A stretch of 64,000 bases of DNA from SG8-40 sp963792855 (GTDB lineage: Bacteria > Pseudomonadota > Gammaproteobacteria > Burkholderiales > Eutrophovitaceae), in assembly GCA_963792855.1 (NCBI GenBank), contig CAWBXZ010000016.1, positions 30,279 through 94,278 on the forward strand. The letters run 5' to 3'. Numbering within the stretch: the first letter of the stretch is position 1; the number at the start of each line of letters is the position of its first letter. Positions 47,292 through 57,379 of this stretch are shown here, one piece after another. A program made the position numbers and the translations under genes. The notes under the pieces were generated by a model. That model saw only the letters and a program-made list of their open reading frames with translations, was not told the DNA's origin and searched no databases.

Positions 47292-47805
47292 CCCGGACCG
47301 GGGCAGGGTCAATCGAACCGGTGTCAATCGAACCGGTGCGCACCGCACCGATCCACTACGCCTGGACCTGACGGTGCAGTTTGCAGTAGCCCGCAGCGGC
47401 CTGCCGACAGCAGCGCTGTTTCGCAAATGGGCACGCGCGGCGCTTGTCGAATCCGTTGCAGTCACCCTGCGGCTGGTCAATCGCGCCGAAGCCCTGGAAC
47501 TGAATTCGGTTTATCGTCACCGCCGCTACGCGACAAATGTGCTCACCTTCGCCTACCCGGACACCCGCCCGCTCTCCGGCGATATCGTGCTGTGCATTCC
47601 CGTCATCCGGGACGAAGCGCGCCAACAGCGCAAGTCGTTACAGGCACACCTCGCCCACCTGACGGTCCACGGCATGCTGCACCTCCAGGGCTTCGATCAC
47701 GAAACCAGGCAGGACGCCGAGTTGATGGAGGGGATCGAATCGGAAATCGTATCGAAGCTGGGGTATGCTGATCCCTACGCTCAAACAACGCGGATGAACC
47801 AATAA
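47254..47805 (+). CDS. ybeY: Endoribonuclease YbeY, with a repeat-extended N-terminus
   Basis: YbeY is a single-strand RNase needed for 16S rRNA 3' maturation and ribosome quality control. The zinc motif is HLTVHGMLHLQGFDHE, with all three histidines. The core fold starts near DPLRLDLTVQFAV. Upstream, a 15-bp tandem array encodes VNRTG, VNRTG, AHRTD in frame, so the N-terminus is about 33 residues longer than usual if ATG 47254 is used. That ATG overlaps phoH by 38 bp; no ATG or GTG occurs between it and the core other than a GTG inside LDLTV. The start is therefore uncertain; identity is not. Confidence 0.94.
   Translation: MPTRRTSTPLIISPDRGRVNRTGVNRTGAHRTDPLRLDLTVQFAVARSGLPTAALFRKWARAALVESVAVTLRLVNRAEALELNSVYRHRRYATNVLTFAYPDTRPLSGDIVLCIPVIRDEARQQRKSLQAHLAHLTVHGMLHLQGFDHETRQDAELMEGIESEIVSKLGYADPYAQTTRMNQ
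47308..47352 (+). repeat. 15-bp tandem array at the start of ybeY
   Basis: GTCAATCGAACCGGT occurs twice exactly at 47308-47322 and 47323-47337, followed by a degenerate third copy GCGCACCGCACCGAT (9 of 15). The core GTCAATCGAAC is shared with the array upstream of the methyltransferase at 1126-1155. The 15-bp period keeps the ybeY frame open. Confidence 0.88.
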
Positions 47806-47810
47806 CAGAA

Positions 47811-48659
47811 ATGGACGACCCACAGAGTAAGCGCTCCCTTATGGAGCGGCTCGGCGCGCTGATGATGCGCGAACCGGAAGATCGCGAACAACTGATCGCA
47901 CTCCTGCACAGTTCCTTCGAACGCAACCTCATGGACGGTGACGCACTCGCGATGATCGAGGGCGTATTGCAGGTATCTGAACTTCAGGCGCGCGATATCA
48001 TGGTGCCGCGCGCGCAGGCGGACATGGTCGATGTAAAGGATCCAATGGAAAAGATCATCGCCACGGCCATCGATACGGCGCACTCGCGCTTCCCGGTCAC
48101 CGGCGAGACCAAGGACGATGTCATCGGCATCCTGCTGGCCAAGGACCTGCTCAATTACTACCAGAACCCGGACGAATTCGACCTGCGCGACATGCTGCGC
48201 CCGGCGGTGTTCATACCCGAGTCGAAACGGCTCAACGTGCTGCTCAAGGACTTTCGCAGCAACCGCAATCACATCGCCATCGTGGTCGATGAGTACGGCG
48301 GCGTGGCCGGACTGGTGACGATCGAAGACGTGCTGGAGCAAATCGTCGGCGACATCGAGGACGAGTTCGATTTTGACGAAACCGAGGCCAACATCGTGCG
48401 CGACCGGAATGGCCGTTATCGGGTCAAGGCGCTGACCGAAATAGACGATTTCAACGCGACTTTCGGCACCAACTTCTCGGACGATGACTTCGATACCATC
48501 GGCGGTCTGGTACTGGCCCACGTTGGCAAGCTCCCGAAGCGAGGCGAGCATTACCGAATCGGCAATCTCGAGGTCGAGATCCTGCGTGCCGACAGCCGCC
48601 GCTTGCACTCGCTGCTGATCAGGAAAGTCGAAGACGAAAGCGAGGAAGGTGACGCGTAA
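47811..48659 (+). CDS. corC: CorC/HlyC-family transporter accessory protein, CBS domains
   Basis: A 282-residue cytosolic protein with two CBS domains (about 60-190) and a C-terminal CorC_HlyC domain. IMVPRAQADMVDV, the CBS segment FRSNRNHIAIVVDEYGGVAG and LVTIEDVLEQIVGDIEDE are typical of CorC, which is linked to magnesium and cobalt efflux. It lacks the DUF21 membrane domain of larger relatives, as does classical CorC (YbeX). It follows ybeY by 5 bp and overlaps lnt by 11 bp, in the conserved phoH-ybeY-corC-lnt run. Confidence 0.95.
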   Translation: MDDPQSKRSLMERLGALMMREPEDREQLIALLHSSFERNLMDGDALAMIEGVLQVSELQARDIMVPRAQADMVDVKDPMEKIIATAIDTAHSRFPVTGETKDDVIGILLAKDLLNYYQNPDEFDLRDMLRPAVFIPESKRLNVLLKDFRSNRNHIAIVVDEYGGVAGLVTIEDVLEQIVGDIEDEFDFDETEANIVRDRNGRYRVKALTEIDDFNATFGTNFSDDDFDTIGGLVLAHVGKLPKRGEHYRIGNLEVEILRADSRRLHSLLIRKVEDESEEGDA

Positions 48660-50211
48660 GCTGGCTGCACTGGCCTTCGCTCTGGGCGCGGCGACCGTAC
48701 CAGCCTTCGCACCGTTCTATCTCTATCCGATACCCCTGATTACCCTTGCGGCGTTCGCCGTACTTTTGCTGCGGGCCGGGTCGACACGCCGCGCGGTCGC
48801 AATCGGTTTTTCCTTCGGACTGGGGCTGCTGGTCACCGGAACGAGCTGGGTCTATGTCAGTCTGCACGATTACGGCGGAATGCCGATGCCGGTCGCGGCA
48901 GCGGCGACACTGGTTTTTTGCGCAATCTACGCAACCTGTCCTGCCATCGCCAGCGGCCTCGTTTACCGGCTGCGCACACCGGACGGTCTGAAGCTGCTGT
49001 TGCTGTTTCCGGCACTTTGGGCGCTGTCCGACTGGGCCCGGGGCTGGTTATTCACCGGCTTTCCATGGCTGGCGCTGGGGTACTCACAGGTCCCGGCCAG
49101 CCCGCTTGGCGGATACGGCCCCGCACTCGGTGTCTACGGCGTATCGCTGGCCACGGCGACGACCGCCGGATGCATTGCGCTGATTTACCGCCGCGTCGCG
49201 GATACTGTCGAAGCGCATCGCAACGAAACCGGCCAACGCCGTGCCGGTTCGGCGGCACCGGTGCGCCGGGCACTGACCGCGGCAGCAGGTCCTGCCGCGC
49301 TGGCGGCCGTGATTCTGGGATGCGGGTTCGGGCTTGGCACCATCGAATGGACCCGCCCGTTCGGCAAGGAGCCGGTCACGGTAACCCTGGTTCAGGGCAA
49401 CATTCCGCAGGAAATGAAGTGGCGGCCGGAAAAAGCACGCGAAACGCTGATCCGTTATCTCGACCTCGCACGCGCCTCGACCAGCCGCCTGATCGTGCTG
49501 CCCGAAACCGCGTTGCCGATGTTCGACATCAATCTGCCGGCGGGCTATCTGGACGCGCTGGGCGATCATGCGCGCAGCGTCGGCGGCGACATTCTCACCG
49601 GGATTCCCGAATACGCCGGCACCGGCGAGTTCTACAACAGTGTCATCAGCCGCGGCACCTCGCCGCCGCAGACATACCGCAAGGTGCACCTGGTGCCGTT
49701 CGGCGACTACTTCCCGATGCGCTGGGCGCTCGGCTGGTTCATGAACATGCTCGACATCCCGATGTCGGACTTCTCGCGCGGCGATGCCAACCAGCGGCCC
49801 ATCGCTGTCGCCGGGCAGAAGGTCGCCGTCAACATCTGCTACGAAGACGTATTCGGCGAGGAGATCATCCGGCAGCTTCCGGAGGCAACGATACTTGCCA
49901 ACTTCACCAACGATGCGTGGTGGGGCCGGTCGCTGGCGTCGCGGCAACATCTGCAAATCTCCCAGATGCGCGCACTGGAAACGGGGCGCACCATGCTGCG
50001 CGCGACCAACACCGGGGTCACCGCGGTCATCGACCACCGCGGGCGCGTGCGCGACATCGCACCGGAATTCGAAACCACGGTCATCGATGCGCTGGTATGG
50101 GGCCGCTCTGGTACAACGCCCTACATGCACTGGGGTAACTACGCGTTCCTGCTGACAGCGCTGGCAATGATCGCGGCGGCGCTTCTGCGGTTCAAAGCCG
50201 GAAAACCCTGA
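48649..50211 (+). CDS. lnt: Apolipoprotein N-acyltransferase
   Basis: Lnt adds the third acyl chain to lipoproteins in the inner membrane, needed for Lol sorting. The 520-residue protein has about six to eight N-terminal helices and a periplasmic nitrilase-like domain with the catalytic triad: Glu in VLPETALPMF, Lys in YRKVHLVPFGDY, and Cys in NICYEDVFGE. A C-terminal helix ends the protein. Translation starts at GTG 48649 (MTRKLAALAFALGA), overlapping corC by 11 bp. No terminator is seen before the next gene. Confidence 0.97.
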   Translation: MTRKLAALAFALGAATVPAFAPFYLYPIPLITLAAFAVLLLRAGSTRRAVAIGFSFGLGLLVTGTSWVYVSLHDYGGMPMPVAAAATLVFCAIYATCPAIASGLVYRLRTPDGLKLLLLFPALWALSDWARGWLFTGFPWLALGYSQVPASPLGGYGPALGVYGVSLATATTAGCIALIYRRVADTVEAHRNETGQRRAGSAAPVRRALTAAAGPAALAAVILGCGFGLGTIEWTRPFGKEPVTVTLVQGNIPQEMKWRPEKARETLIRYLDLARASTSRLIVLPETALPMFDINLPAGYLDALGDHARSVGGDILTGIPEYAGTGEFYNSVISRGTSPPQTYRKVHLVPFGDYFPMRWALGWFMNMLDIPMSDFSRGDANQRPIAVAGQKVAVNICYEDVFGEEIIRQLPEATILANFTNDAWWGRSLASRQHLQISQMRALETGRTMLRATNTGVTAVIDHRGRVRDIAPEFETTVIDALVWGRSGTTPYMHWGNYAFLLTALAMIAAALLRFKAGKP

Positions 50212-50346
50212 CCCCGGAGGCGGCGGGCCAGCGCGGCATCGCGCCAGCCAGTCGATGAGATCGGCAAGCCGGGACCGTTTCGCTGCGCAAACGCTGATGT
50301 TCGTCAAAGCGCCGCCATCCGCACCGGCGTTATAGTGCGCGGCACA

Positions 50347-50430
50347 GTATCCGGACCCGGGATGCGCCAAAACGAAGTATCCGGATCTGCGGATACGCCA
50401 GGAAAGCCAGGTATCCGGACGCGCGGATAC
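50347..50430 (+). repeat. Three tandem hairpins built on GTATCCG/CGGATAC
   Basis: GTATCCGGA occurs at 50347, 50377 and 50411. The second and third copies are followed after 6 bases by CGGATAC (50390-50396 and 50424-50430), giving perfect 7-bp stems; the first has a degenerate arm GGGATGC. The units recur every 30-34 bp and end 38 bp before the rhodanese start. They could be operator sites or RNA hairpins in its leader. Confidence 0.8.
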
Positions 50431-50468
50431 GGCAATCAGACCAACGAGCAAGGTAAAAGGAGTTCGTC

Positions 50469-51494
50469 ATGTTCAGCAGCCTCTCCCTGATACGCCGCGC
50501 CCTCGTCGCCCTCGTGATTGCGGGGCTGGGCCCGGTCGTCGCCGCACAGCCACGGGAGCCAATCATTGTGGACACGGCTTTCGTCAAGGACGCGATGAAC
50601 CGCGGTGCGCTGATATGGGATATGCGCAGCCAGAACGACTACCTGCGCGGCCACATCCCTGGCGCCATCAACATCGACAGCGTTTCCGATGTGCTGCGCG
50701 ACTCCCGCACCGAGGACTACATCGCGATCAGCGAGATCGAGCGCATTCTCGGCGAAGCCGGCATCGAGCACACACGCGAGATGGTGCTATATGGCAGCAA
50801 GGCACGGCCGGACGCCTACTTCGGTTACATCACCATGCGTTACCTCGGCGTTGCCAAAGTCGCCGTGTACCACGGCGGTATCGACGACTGGAAGGACGGG
50901 GGCAACGCCATCGACACGGATCTGGTGAAGCTGCCGCCCGCGACGTTCACCGCAAATCCGGACGAAAGCCTGCTCGCCACGACTCGCGAAGTCATTCGCA
51001 AGATCAACGATCCGGCGGTTCAGATCATCGATGCGCGCAGCGTCAGCGAATTCACGGGAGAAGATATCCGGGCATTGCGCGGCGGCCACGTGCCGGGCGC
51101 CATCAATATGCCTTACGAGGAAAACTGGATCGACCCGGAAACGCCGCGCAAGCTGGCCCGCAAGCAAGTCGACAGCAAGGACGGCATGAACCTCAAGCCG
51201 CGCGAAGCGCTGCAGGCGATGTATGCGCAACTCGACCCGGACAAGGAAACCATCGTCTATTGCCAGAGTGGCTCACGCTCTTCGGTAACAGCCGTGGTTT
51301 TGCAGGAACTTGGATTCAGCAAGGTCAGGGTCTATGACTCGTCATGGCTGGGCTACGGGAACACCTTCGACGCCCCGGTTGAGGACGTCACCTATTTCAA
51401 TGTCGGGCGTGTGAATGGCATGATCCGTTCGCTTCAGCACCAGATCGATCTGCTCGAAGGGGAAGTCGAAGCGCTCAAGGCGCGTCAGAAATAA
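50469..51494 (+). CDS. Exported tandem-rhodanese sulfurtransferase
   Basis: A 341-residue protein with a signal peptide (residues 1-26, ending VVAA) and two rhodanese-like domains. The N-terminal one (about 30-155) has ALIWDMRSQNDYLRGHIPGA but no clear active-site Cys. The C-terminal one (about 165-310) has IIDARSVSEFTGEDIRALRG and the active loop CQSGSRS. The last 30 residues (RSLQHQIDLLEGEVEALKAR) form a short coiled coil. It is probably a periplasmic thiosulfate:acceptor sulfurtransferase; the physiological acceptor is unknown. AAGGAG at 50457-50462 is a good ribosome site. Confidence 0.9.
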   Translation: MFSSLSLIRRALVALVIAGLGPVVAAQPREPIIVDTAFVKDAMNRGALIWDMRSQNDYLRGHIPGAINIDSVSDVLRDSRTEDYIAISEIERILGEAGIEHTREMVLYGSKARPDAYFGYITMRYLGVAKVAVYHGGIDDWKDGGNAIDTDLVKLPPATFTANPDESLLATTREVIRKINDPAVQIIDARSVSEFTGEDIRALRGGHVPGAINMPYEENWIDPETPRKLARKQVDSKDGMNLKPREALQAMYAQLDPDKETIVYCQSGSRSSVTAVVLQELGFSKVRVYDSSWLGYGNTFDAPVEDVTYFNVGRVNGMIRSLQHQIDLLEGEVEALKARQK

Positions 51495-51598
51495 TCGGCC
51501 GCAACAAATAATCGGCGCCGCGCCTGCTGCCGCTTGGCAGCAGCGAAACCCGGTAGAATCAGGGCTTCCCGCACCTCTGATTCTTCCGAAGTTTTTCC

Positions 51599-52557
<959 letters not shown>

Positions 52558-52561
<4 letters not shown>

Positions 52562-54651
52562 GCGACACGCTGCTGGTGGAACTGATCACCGAGGAACTGC
52601 CCCCCAGGGCTCTGCGCCGGCTAGGAGAGGCTTTCGCGGACGGCTTGAGTGAACAACTCGCCCGGGCAGACTTGCTCGAGTCGGGCAGTGAAACGCACTG
52701 GTTCGCCACGCCGCGCCGGCTCGCGGCGCGCATCAGCCTGGTCCGCGATCAGTCGCCGGACAAGGCGTTCGATGAAAAACTCGTCCCCGCGAAAGTTGGC
52801 TTCGACAAGGACGGCAAGCCAACGCCGGCGCTGATCAAGCGCCTGTCCGCGCTTGGCCGCGACGAAACCGCAGTGCCGTCGATTGTTTCACGCAACGACG
52901 GCAAGATCGACATGCTCTATCTGCCGTCGGTTGCTGCCGGACGTTCGATACGCGATGAGCTGCAGAGCGCGCTGGAACAGACCGTCGATCGCCTGCCGAT
53001 TCCCAAGGTCATGACCTACCAGATCGAAGGCGGGCTGGAGAGCGTCAAGTTCGTCCGCCCTGCGCATGGGCTGGTGGCACTGTGGGGCGACCAGGTCCTG
53101 CCGGTAACGCTGCTCGGACTGACTGCGGAGCGCATCACGCATGGCCATCGCTTTCTCGGCGAAAAGCGCATCCGCCTCGATCACGCAAACGACTATGAGT
53201 CCGCGCTTCTGGACAAGGGCAAGGTGGTCGCCGGTTTCGAGACGCGGCGCAGCGAGATCGAAAAACAACTCAGGCAGAAGGCCGACGATCTCGGCTGCGC
53301 GCTCGAGTACGACGACGCACTGCTGGACGAGGTGACGGCACTGGTTGAATGGCCGGTCGTCTATGCCGCCGACTTCGACCGCGAGTTTCTCAAGGTTCCG
53401 CAAGAGTGCCTGATTCTCACCATGCGTACCAACCAGAAATACTTTCCGCTGTTCGACGGCAAGGGCAGGTTGACCGAGCGCTTCCTGCTGGTCAGCAACA
53501 TGAAAGTAGCGGATCCGTCCAACATCATCGACGGCAACCGCCGCGTGGTTCGGCCCCGGCTGGCGGATGCGCGTTTCTTCTACGACACCGACCGCAAGGC
53601 GAAGCTGGAAACACTGGTCCCCAAACTCGGCAATGTCGTGTACCACAACAGGCTGGGCACGCAACTGGAGAGGGTGCAGCGCATCCGCAAGCTGGCGGGA
53701 TCGATTGCCGAACGGCTGAACAGCCAGGTCGAACTGGCCGAGCGCAGCGCCTGGCTGTGCAAGGCCGACCTGATGTCGGAAATGGTTGGCGAGTTTCCCG
53801 AACTCCAGGGCGTGATGGGCCGCTACTACGCGTTGCACGATGGTGAAGACAGCGCGGTTGCCGATGCCATCGAGCAGCATTACCGGCCCCGCTTCGCCAA
53901 CGACGCCCTGCCCGAGGGCAACGTCGCGGCCTCGGTCGCGCTGGCCGAGAAAATCGACACGCTGATCGGTATTTTCGGCATCGGACTGGTGCCCACCGGC
54001 GAAAAGGATCCGTTTGCGCTGCGGCGCCACGCGCTGGGCGTGCTGCGCATTCTGATCGAAAAGCAGTTGCCGCTCGACCTGCTGCAATTGCTCGAACTCT
54101 CACATGCCGGGTTCCCGAAAGAGATGCTTGCCGACAGCGTGGCTGCCGATGTGCACGGCTTCATGCTGGAAAGACTGCGTGGCTACCTGCGCGATCAGGA
54201 TTTCTCGGCCGATGAAATCGAGTCGGTGCTGAGCCAGTCGCCGACACGGATCGACCTGGTAATGCCGCGCATGGCGGCAGTGCGCGAATTTCGCCGGCTG
54301 CCGGAAGCCGAAAGCCTGGCGGCGGCCAACAAACGCATCCGCAACATTCTGAAGAAAACCGATGGCGTTGCCGCCGCCCCGGAACTTGCGCTGCTGCAGG
54401 AACCGGCGGAGAAAAACCTGTTTGCAACCGTCAACAAACTGCTTCCGCAAGTCACCTCGCTGGTCGAGGCCGACGACTATGCCGATGCATTGAAGTTGCT
54501 CGCCGGAGTGCGGGCCGAGGTCGATACTTTTTTTGATGAGGTCATGGTAATGACCGATGAGCCGATGACGCGCAACAACCGGCTGGCGTTGCTGGCGCAA
54601 CTGGAGCAACTCATGAACCGGGTGGCGGATATTTCCAAGCTGGCGGCATGA
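52558..54651 (+). CDS. glyS: Glycyl-tRNA synthetase beta subunit
   Basis: GlyS binds tRNA-Gly and has an HD-like fold plus a C-terminal anticodon-binding (DALR-type) domain. The 697-residue length is normal. MSDTLLVELITEELPPRALR at the start, VLPVTLLGLTAERITHGHRFLG, and the C-terminal LFATVNKLLPQVTSLVEADD are family features. It is translationally coupled to glyQ. Element E begins about 50 bp after its stop. Confidence 0.98.
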
Positions 54652-54698
54652 GCGCGTTGGCGGCGGGGAAACTACGCGTTTACAGTTATCTCCCGACA

Positions 54699-54876
54699 TT
54701 CACCGCAGAGTGCGCAAAGGACGCTGAGCAAACGCAAGAACTGGTGAAAACCTGAGGAGAACACAAGATTCCAGGAACCCCGGTAGCAATCATCGGAGCA
54801 GTCGACATTTCATCGCCTCGCGCCCTTTTCGTCTCGGCGTAGTACCCTCTGCGTTCTCCGCGTACTCTGCGGTGAG
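54699..54876. mobile_element. Repeat-bounded element E (glyS/gmhB gap), no gene inside
   Basis: The left end at 54701-54728 (CACCGCAGAGTGCGCAAAGG...) and the complement of the right end (CACCGCAGAGTACGCGGAGA..., ending at 54876) match at 23 of 28 positions. The element is about 178 bp and lies in a 329-bp gap without a supported gene. It contains no GxxExxY gene and resembles element D in size. The rest of the gap, 54877-54980, shows nothing recognisable. Confidence 0.7.
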
Positions 54877-54980
54877 CGTTTTTTGGGTCTTGTTTCAAAA
54901 CGCACGCCCGAACGCCGACTTTGACTGTTCAGGCATTGGCGATTAATGTTTAGCGAGTTTTCGACGGAATCGACTTCATC

Positions 54981-55520
54981 ATGAAGCTGGTCATTCTCGA
55001 TCGCGACGGTGTCATCAACGTCGACAGTGCGAAATTCATCAAAAGCCCCTCCGAGTGGAAGCCGATTCCCGGGAGCCTGGAGGCGATCGCGAAGCTCAAT
55101 CACACGGGCTATCGCGTCGTCGTTGCATCCAATCAGTCGGGGGTCGGCCGCGGTCTGTTCGACATGGGCACGCTGAACGCGATCAATGAAAAGATGTACC
55201 GGGCGCTGGCGCATGTCGGCGGCAGAATCGATGCCTTGTTCTACTGTCCGCACGCGGCCGATTCGAACTGCGACTGTCGCAAACCCAAGCCGGGTATGCT
55301 CATCGACATCGGCCAGCGCTTCAATGTTGACCTGGCCGGTGTGCCTTCGGTTGGCGATGCGCTGCGCGACTTGCAGGCAGCGCAGGCTGTGGGCGCGCAA
55401 CCGATACTGGTGCTGACCGGCAAGGGCAAGCAAACCAGGACCGCCGCCGACCTGCCCGCCAACACGCTGGTTTTTGACGACCTCGCCGAGGCCGTGCGCC
55501 ACATCACTGCCGAATCATGA
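54981..55520 (+). CDS. gmhB: D-glycero-beta-D-manno-heptose-1,7-bisphosphate 7-phosphatase
   Basis: GmhB removes the 7-phosphate in ADP-heptose synthesis for the LPS inner core. The 179-residue HAD phosphatase has motif I LVILDRDGVIN (Asp7, Asp9), VASNQSGVGRGLFD, the zinc loop CPHAADSNCDCRKPKPGM, and VGDALRDLQAA. The zinc-binding Cys and His residues are intact. Its stop overlaps the plsC ATG by 4 bp. The glyQS-gmhB-plsC order is common in Proteobacteria. Confidence 0.97.
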   Translation: MKLVILDRDGVINVDSAKFIKSPSEWKPIPGSLEAIAKLNHTGYRVVVASNQSGVGRGLFDMGTLNAINEKMYRALAHVGGRIDALFYCPHAADSNCDCRKPKPGMLIDIGQRFNVDLAGVPSVGDALRDLQAAQAVGAQPILVLTGKGKQTRTAADLPANTLVFDDLAEAVRHITAES

Positions 55521-56239
55521 TCATCCCACTGCTGCGCTCAGTGCTGTTCGAGTGCGTGCGGTTCCCTCTCACGGTCACCTTCTCTTTCATCGCGCTGCTG
55601 ACGTTCCCGTTCAGGCCGCTGACGCGCTATCGCGTCATCACGCGATGGTCCTACCTGATCATGCTGTCGGTATCCGCAATCTGCGGGGTCCGCTACCGTG
55701 TCATCGGCACCGACAACCTGCCGTCCGAACCGTCCATCATTCTTTCCAAGCATCAGTCGGCCTGGGAAACGCTCGCCTACCAGCAGATATTCCCGCCCCA
55801 GGTCTGGGTCCTCAAGAAAAGCCTGCTCAGGATTCCTTTTTTCGGATGGGGGCTCGCAATGATGAGCCCTATTGCGATTGACCGCAGTGCCGGAGTACGC
55901 GCTCTGCGTCAGACGCTCGAACAGGGCCGCGAGCGTCTGGCGGCAGGCTGGTGGATCGTGATGTTCCCCGAGGGCACGCGCATTCCACCCGGGCAGCGCG
56001 GACGCTATCATGTCGGCGGCGCCTGGCTTGCCGCGCAAATGGGAGCGAAAATCGTCCCGGTCGCGCACAACGCCGGCACCGTATGGGGCCGCGACGCGTT
56101 TATCAAATACCCGGGCACGATTACCGTGAGTATTGGTCCGGCACTGGACGCCGCCGGCCGGAAGCCGGAACAACTGATCGAAGAGGTGGAACACTGGGTC
56201 GAACGGGAAGTGGAAAGACTGGGCAGCGCGCGCCACTGA
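55517..56239 (+). CDS. plsC: 1-acyl-sn-glycerol-3-phosphate acyltransferase
   Basis: PlsC makes phosphatidic acid from lysophosphatidic acid at the inner membrane. The 240-residue protein has an N-terminal hydrophobic segment (about 14-50), the catalytic motif in LSKHQSAWETLA, which is HX4E rather than the more usual HX4D, and the substrate motif FPEGTRIPPGQRG. PlsC proteins with HX4E are known in this lineage. gmhB overlaps it at the start, and a YgjP-like gene follows. Confidence 0.93.
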   Translation: MIIPLLRSVLFECVRFPLTVTFSFIALLTFPFRPLTRYRVITRWSYLIMLSVSAICGVRYRVIGTDNLPSEPSIILSKHQSAWETLAYQQIFPPQVWVLKKSLLRIPFFGWGLAMMSPIAIDRSAGVRALRQTLEQGRERLAAGWWIVMFPEGTRIPPGQRGRYHVGGAWLAAQMGAKIVPVAHNAGTVWGRDAFIKYPGTITVSIGPALDAAGRKPEQLIEEVEHWVEREVERLGSARH

Positions 56240-56262
56240 TAGCCGACCTCTTCCCGGTTGAC

Positions 56263-56982
56263 GTGGTAGCGCAACCGCAAACCGCCTGCCTTGGCGAGCG
56301 ACAGGTCGATTTCGTCCTCAAACGCAGCCGGCGACGGCGCAGCATCGCCTTTAGCGTGGACGGCAATGGTCTTGTTGTATCCGCGCCGTGGAACGCATCG
56401 GATCCACGCATCCGGCGCTCGATGGCTGACGCAGCCGACTGGATACTGAAAAAACTCGACGAATGGTCCGGTCACGAAACGCGTGAGCAGCGCTGGTCCG
56501 ATGGCGAACGGCTGGCATTTCTCGGCCAAGACCTGACCCTGAAGATCGTCGCGGATGCGGTAATGTTGCCCCCGGTGCTCCTTGATCAGTGGTCCCTGCA
56601 GATTACCGTTGCCGACGCCGCCAGCGAAACCAGGATTCGCGAAGCTGCCATTGGCTGGTATCGGCGGCACGCCGCGCGCAACTTCAGCGAACGCATCGCC
56701 CGCTATGCAACGGCAATGCAACTACCTGCGCCCAGGATGTTTCTGTCCAATGCGCGCACACAATGGGGAAGCTGCAATTCGAAACGCCAGGTGCGGTTGA
56801 ACTGGCGACTGGTACAGGCACCGCAGGAAGTCGTTGATTACGTTGTCGTGCATGAGCTGGCGCACCTGATTGAAATGAACCATTCGAAACGGTTCTGGCG
56901 CATTGTCGAGCGCCACTTTCCGGGCCACCTGGCGGCGCGACAACACCTGAACGAGCGCGGCCACTGGTACCTCGACATCTGA
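56263..56982 (+). CDS. YgjP-like M48 metallopeptidase domain protein
   Basis: A roughly 239-residue soluble protein of the YgjP/DUF45 metallopeptidase family. The zinc motif HELAHL lies in VVVHELAHLIEMNHSKRFW, with the second conserved His in NHSKRF. SRRRRSIAFSVDGNGLVVSA and the LSNARTQWGSCNSKRQVRLN block are typical. No ATG lies near the 5' end. GTG 56263 is proposed; CTG 56236, overlapping the plsC stop, is possible. The substrate is unknown. Confidence 0.87.
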   Translation: MVAQPQTACLGERQVDFVLKRSRRRRSIAFSVDGNGLVVSAPWNASDPRIRRSMADAADWILKKLDEWSGHETREQRWSDGERLAFLGQDLTLKIVADAVMLPPVLLDQWSLQITVADAASETRIREAAIGWYRRHAARNFSERIARYATAMQLPAPRMFLSNARTQWGSCNSKRQVRLNWRLVQAPQEVVDYVVVHELAHLIEMNHSKRFWRIVERHFPGHLAARQHLNERGHWYLDI

Positions 56983-57187
56983 TGCCGGCAAGTTGCCTGA
57001 CATTCAGCAGGGCGAAGGCACCGGGTTCAGGGCAAGGCGCGGATCGCCGCCCGTGTGACTTTCGCAAACCGTTCAATTCCGCTGACGGGTTTACGCATAA
57101 TGAAGTCCGAATCCGGTTTTTGGCAGCAATCCGCCAACGCAAGCGCGCATGCTACACTCGGCGGCCTTGCGCGAAGCACACGCAAAC

Positions 57188-57379
57188 ATGCGCCACACGA
57201 TACTGATACTGACTCTGGCTCTTCTGGCCGGCTGCGGCTCCAAGGGCGCACTCTATCTGCCCGCGGGGGAAGAGGAAGCAGCGCCCGCGCAAGCGCCATC
57301 GATTGACGAAGGCGTCGAACTCGACACCGGCGACGAAGACCTCGAGCCCGAAGCCGGTGACAAGGACGACGTGCTGTGA
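57188..57379 (+). CDS. lptM: LPS translocon maturation chaperone LptM (LppL/YifL-like lipoprotein)
   Basis: A 63-residue lipoprotein. The signal peptide MRHTILILTLALLAGC ends in a lipobox with Cys16, and the mature start CGSKGALYLP matches the CGxKGxLYxP signature of LptM, which helps LptD oxidise and assemble with LptE. The rest is acidic and probably disordered. The ATG at 57188 was chosen because it begins the lipoprotein signal. The stop overlaps the lysA GTG (GTGA), the usual lptM-lysA arrangement. Confidence 0.92.
   Translation: MRHTILILTLALLAGCGSKGALYLPAGEEEAAPAQAPSIDEGVELDTGDEDLEPEAGDKDDVL

Noticed and set aside
48918..50138. 406-codon open frame overlapping lnt in another frame
   Set aside because: The amino acid make-up (very rich in R, H, G) and absence of motifs are those of a shadow frame; lnt has all catalytic residues.
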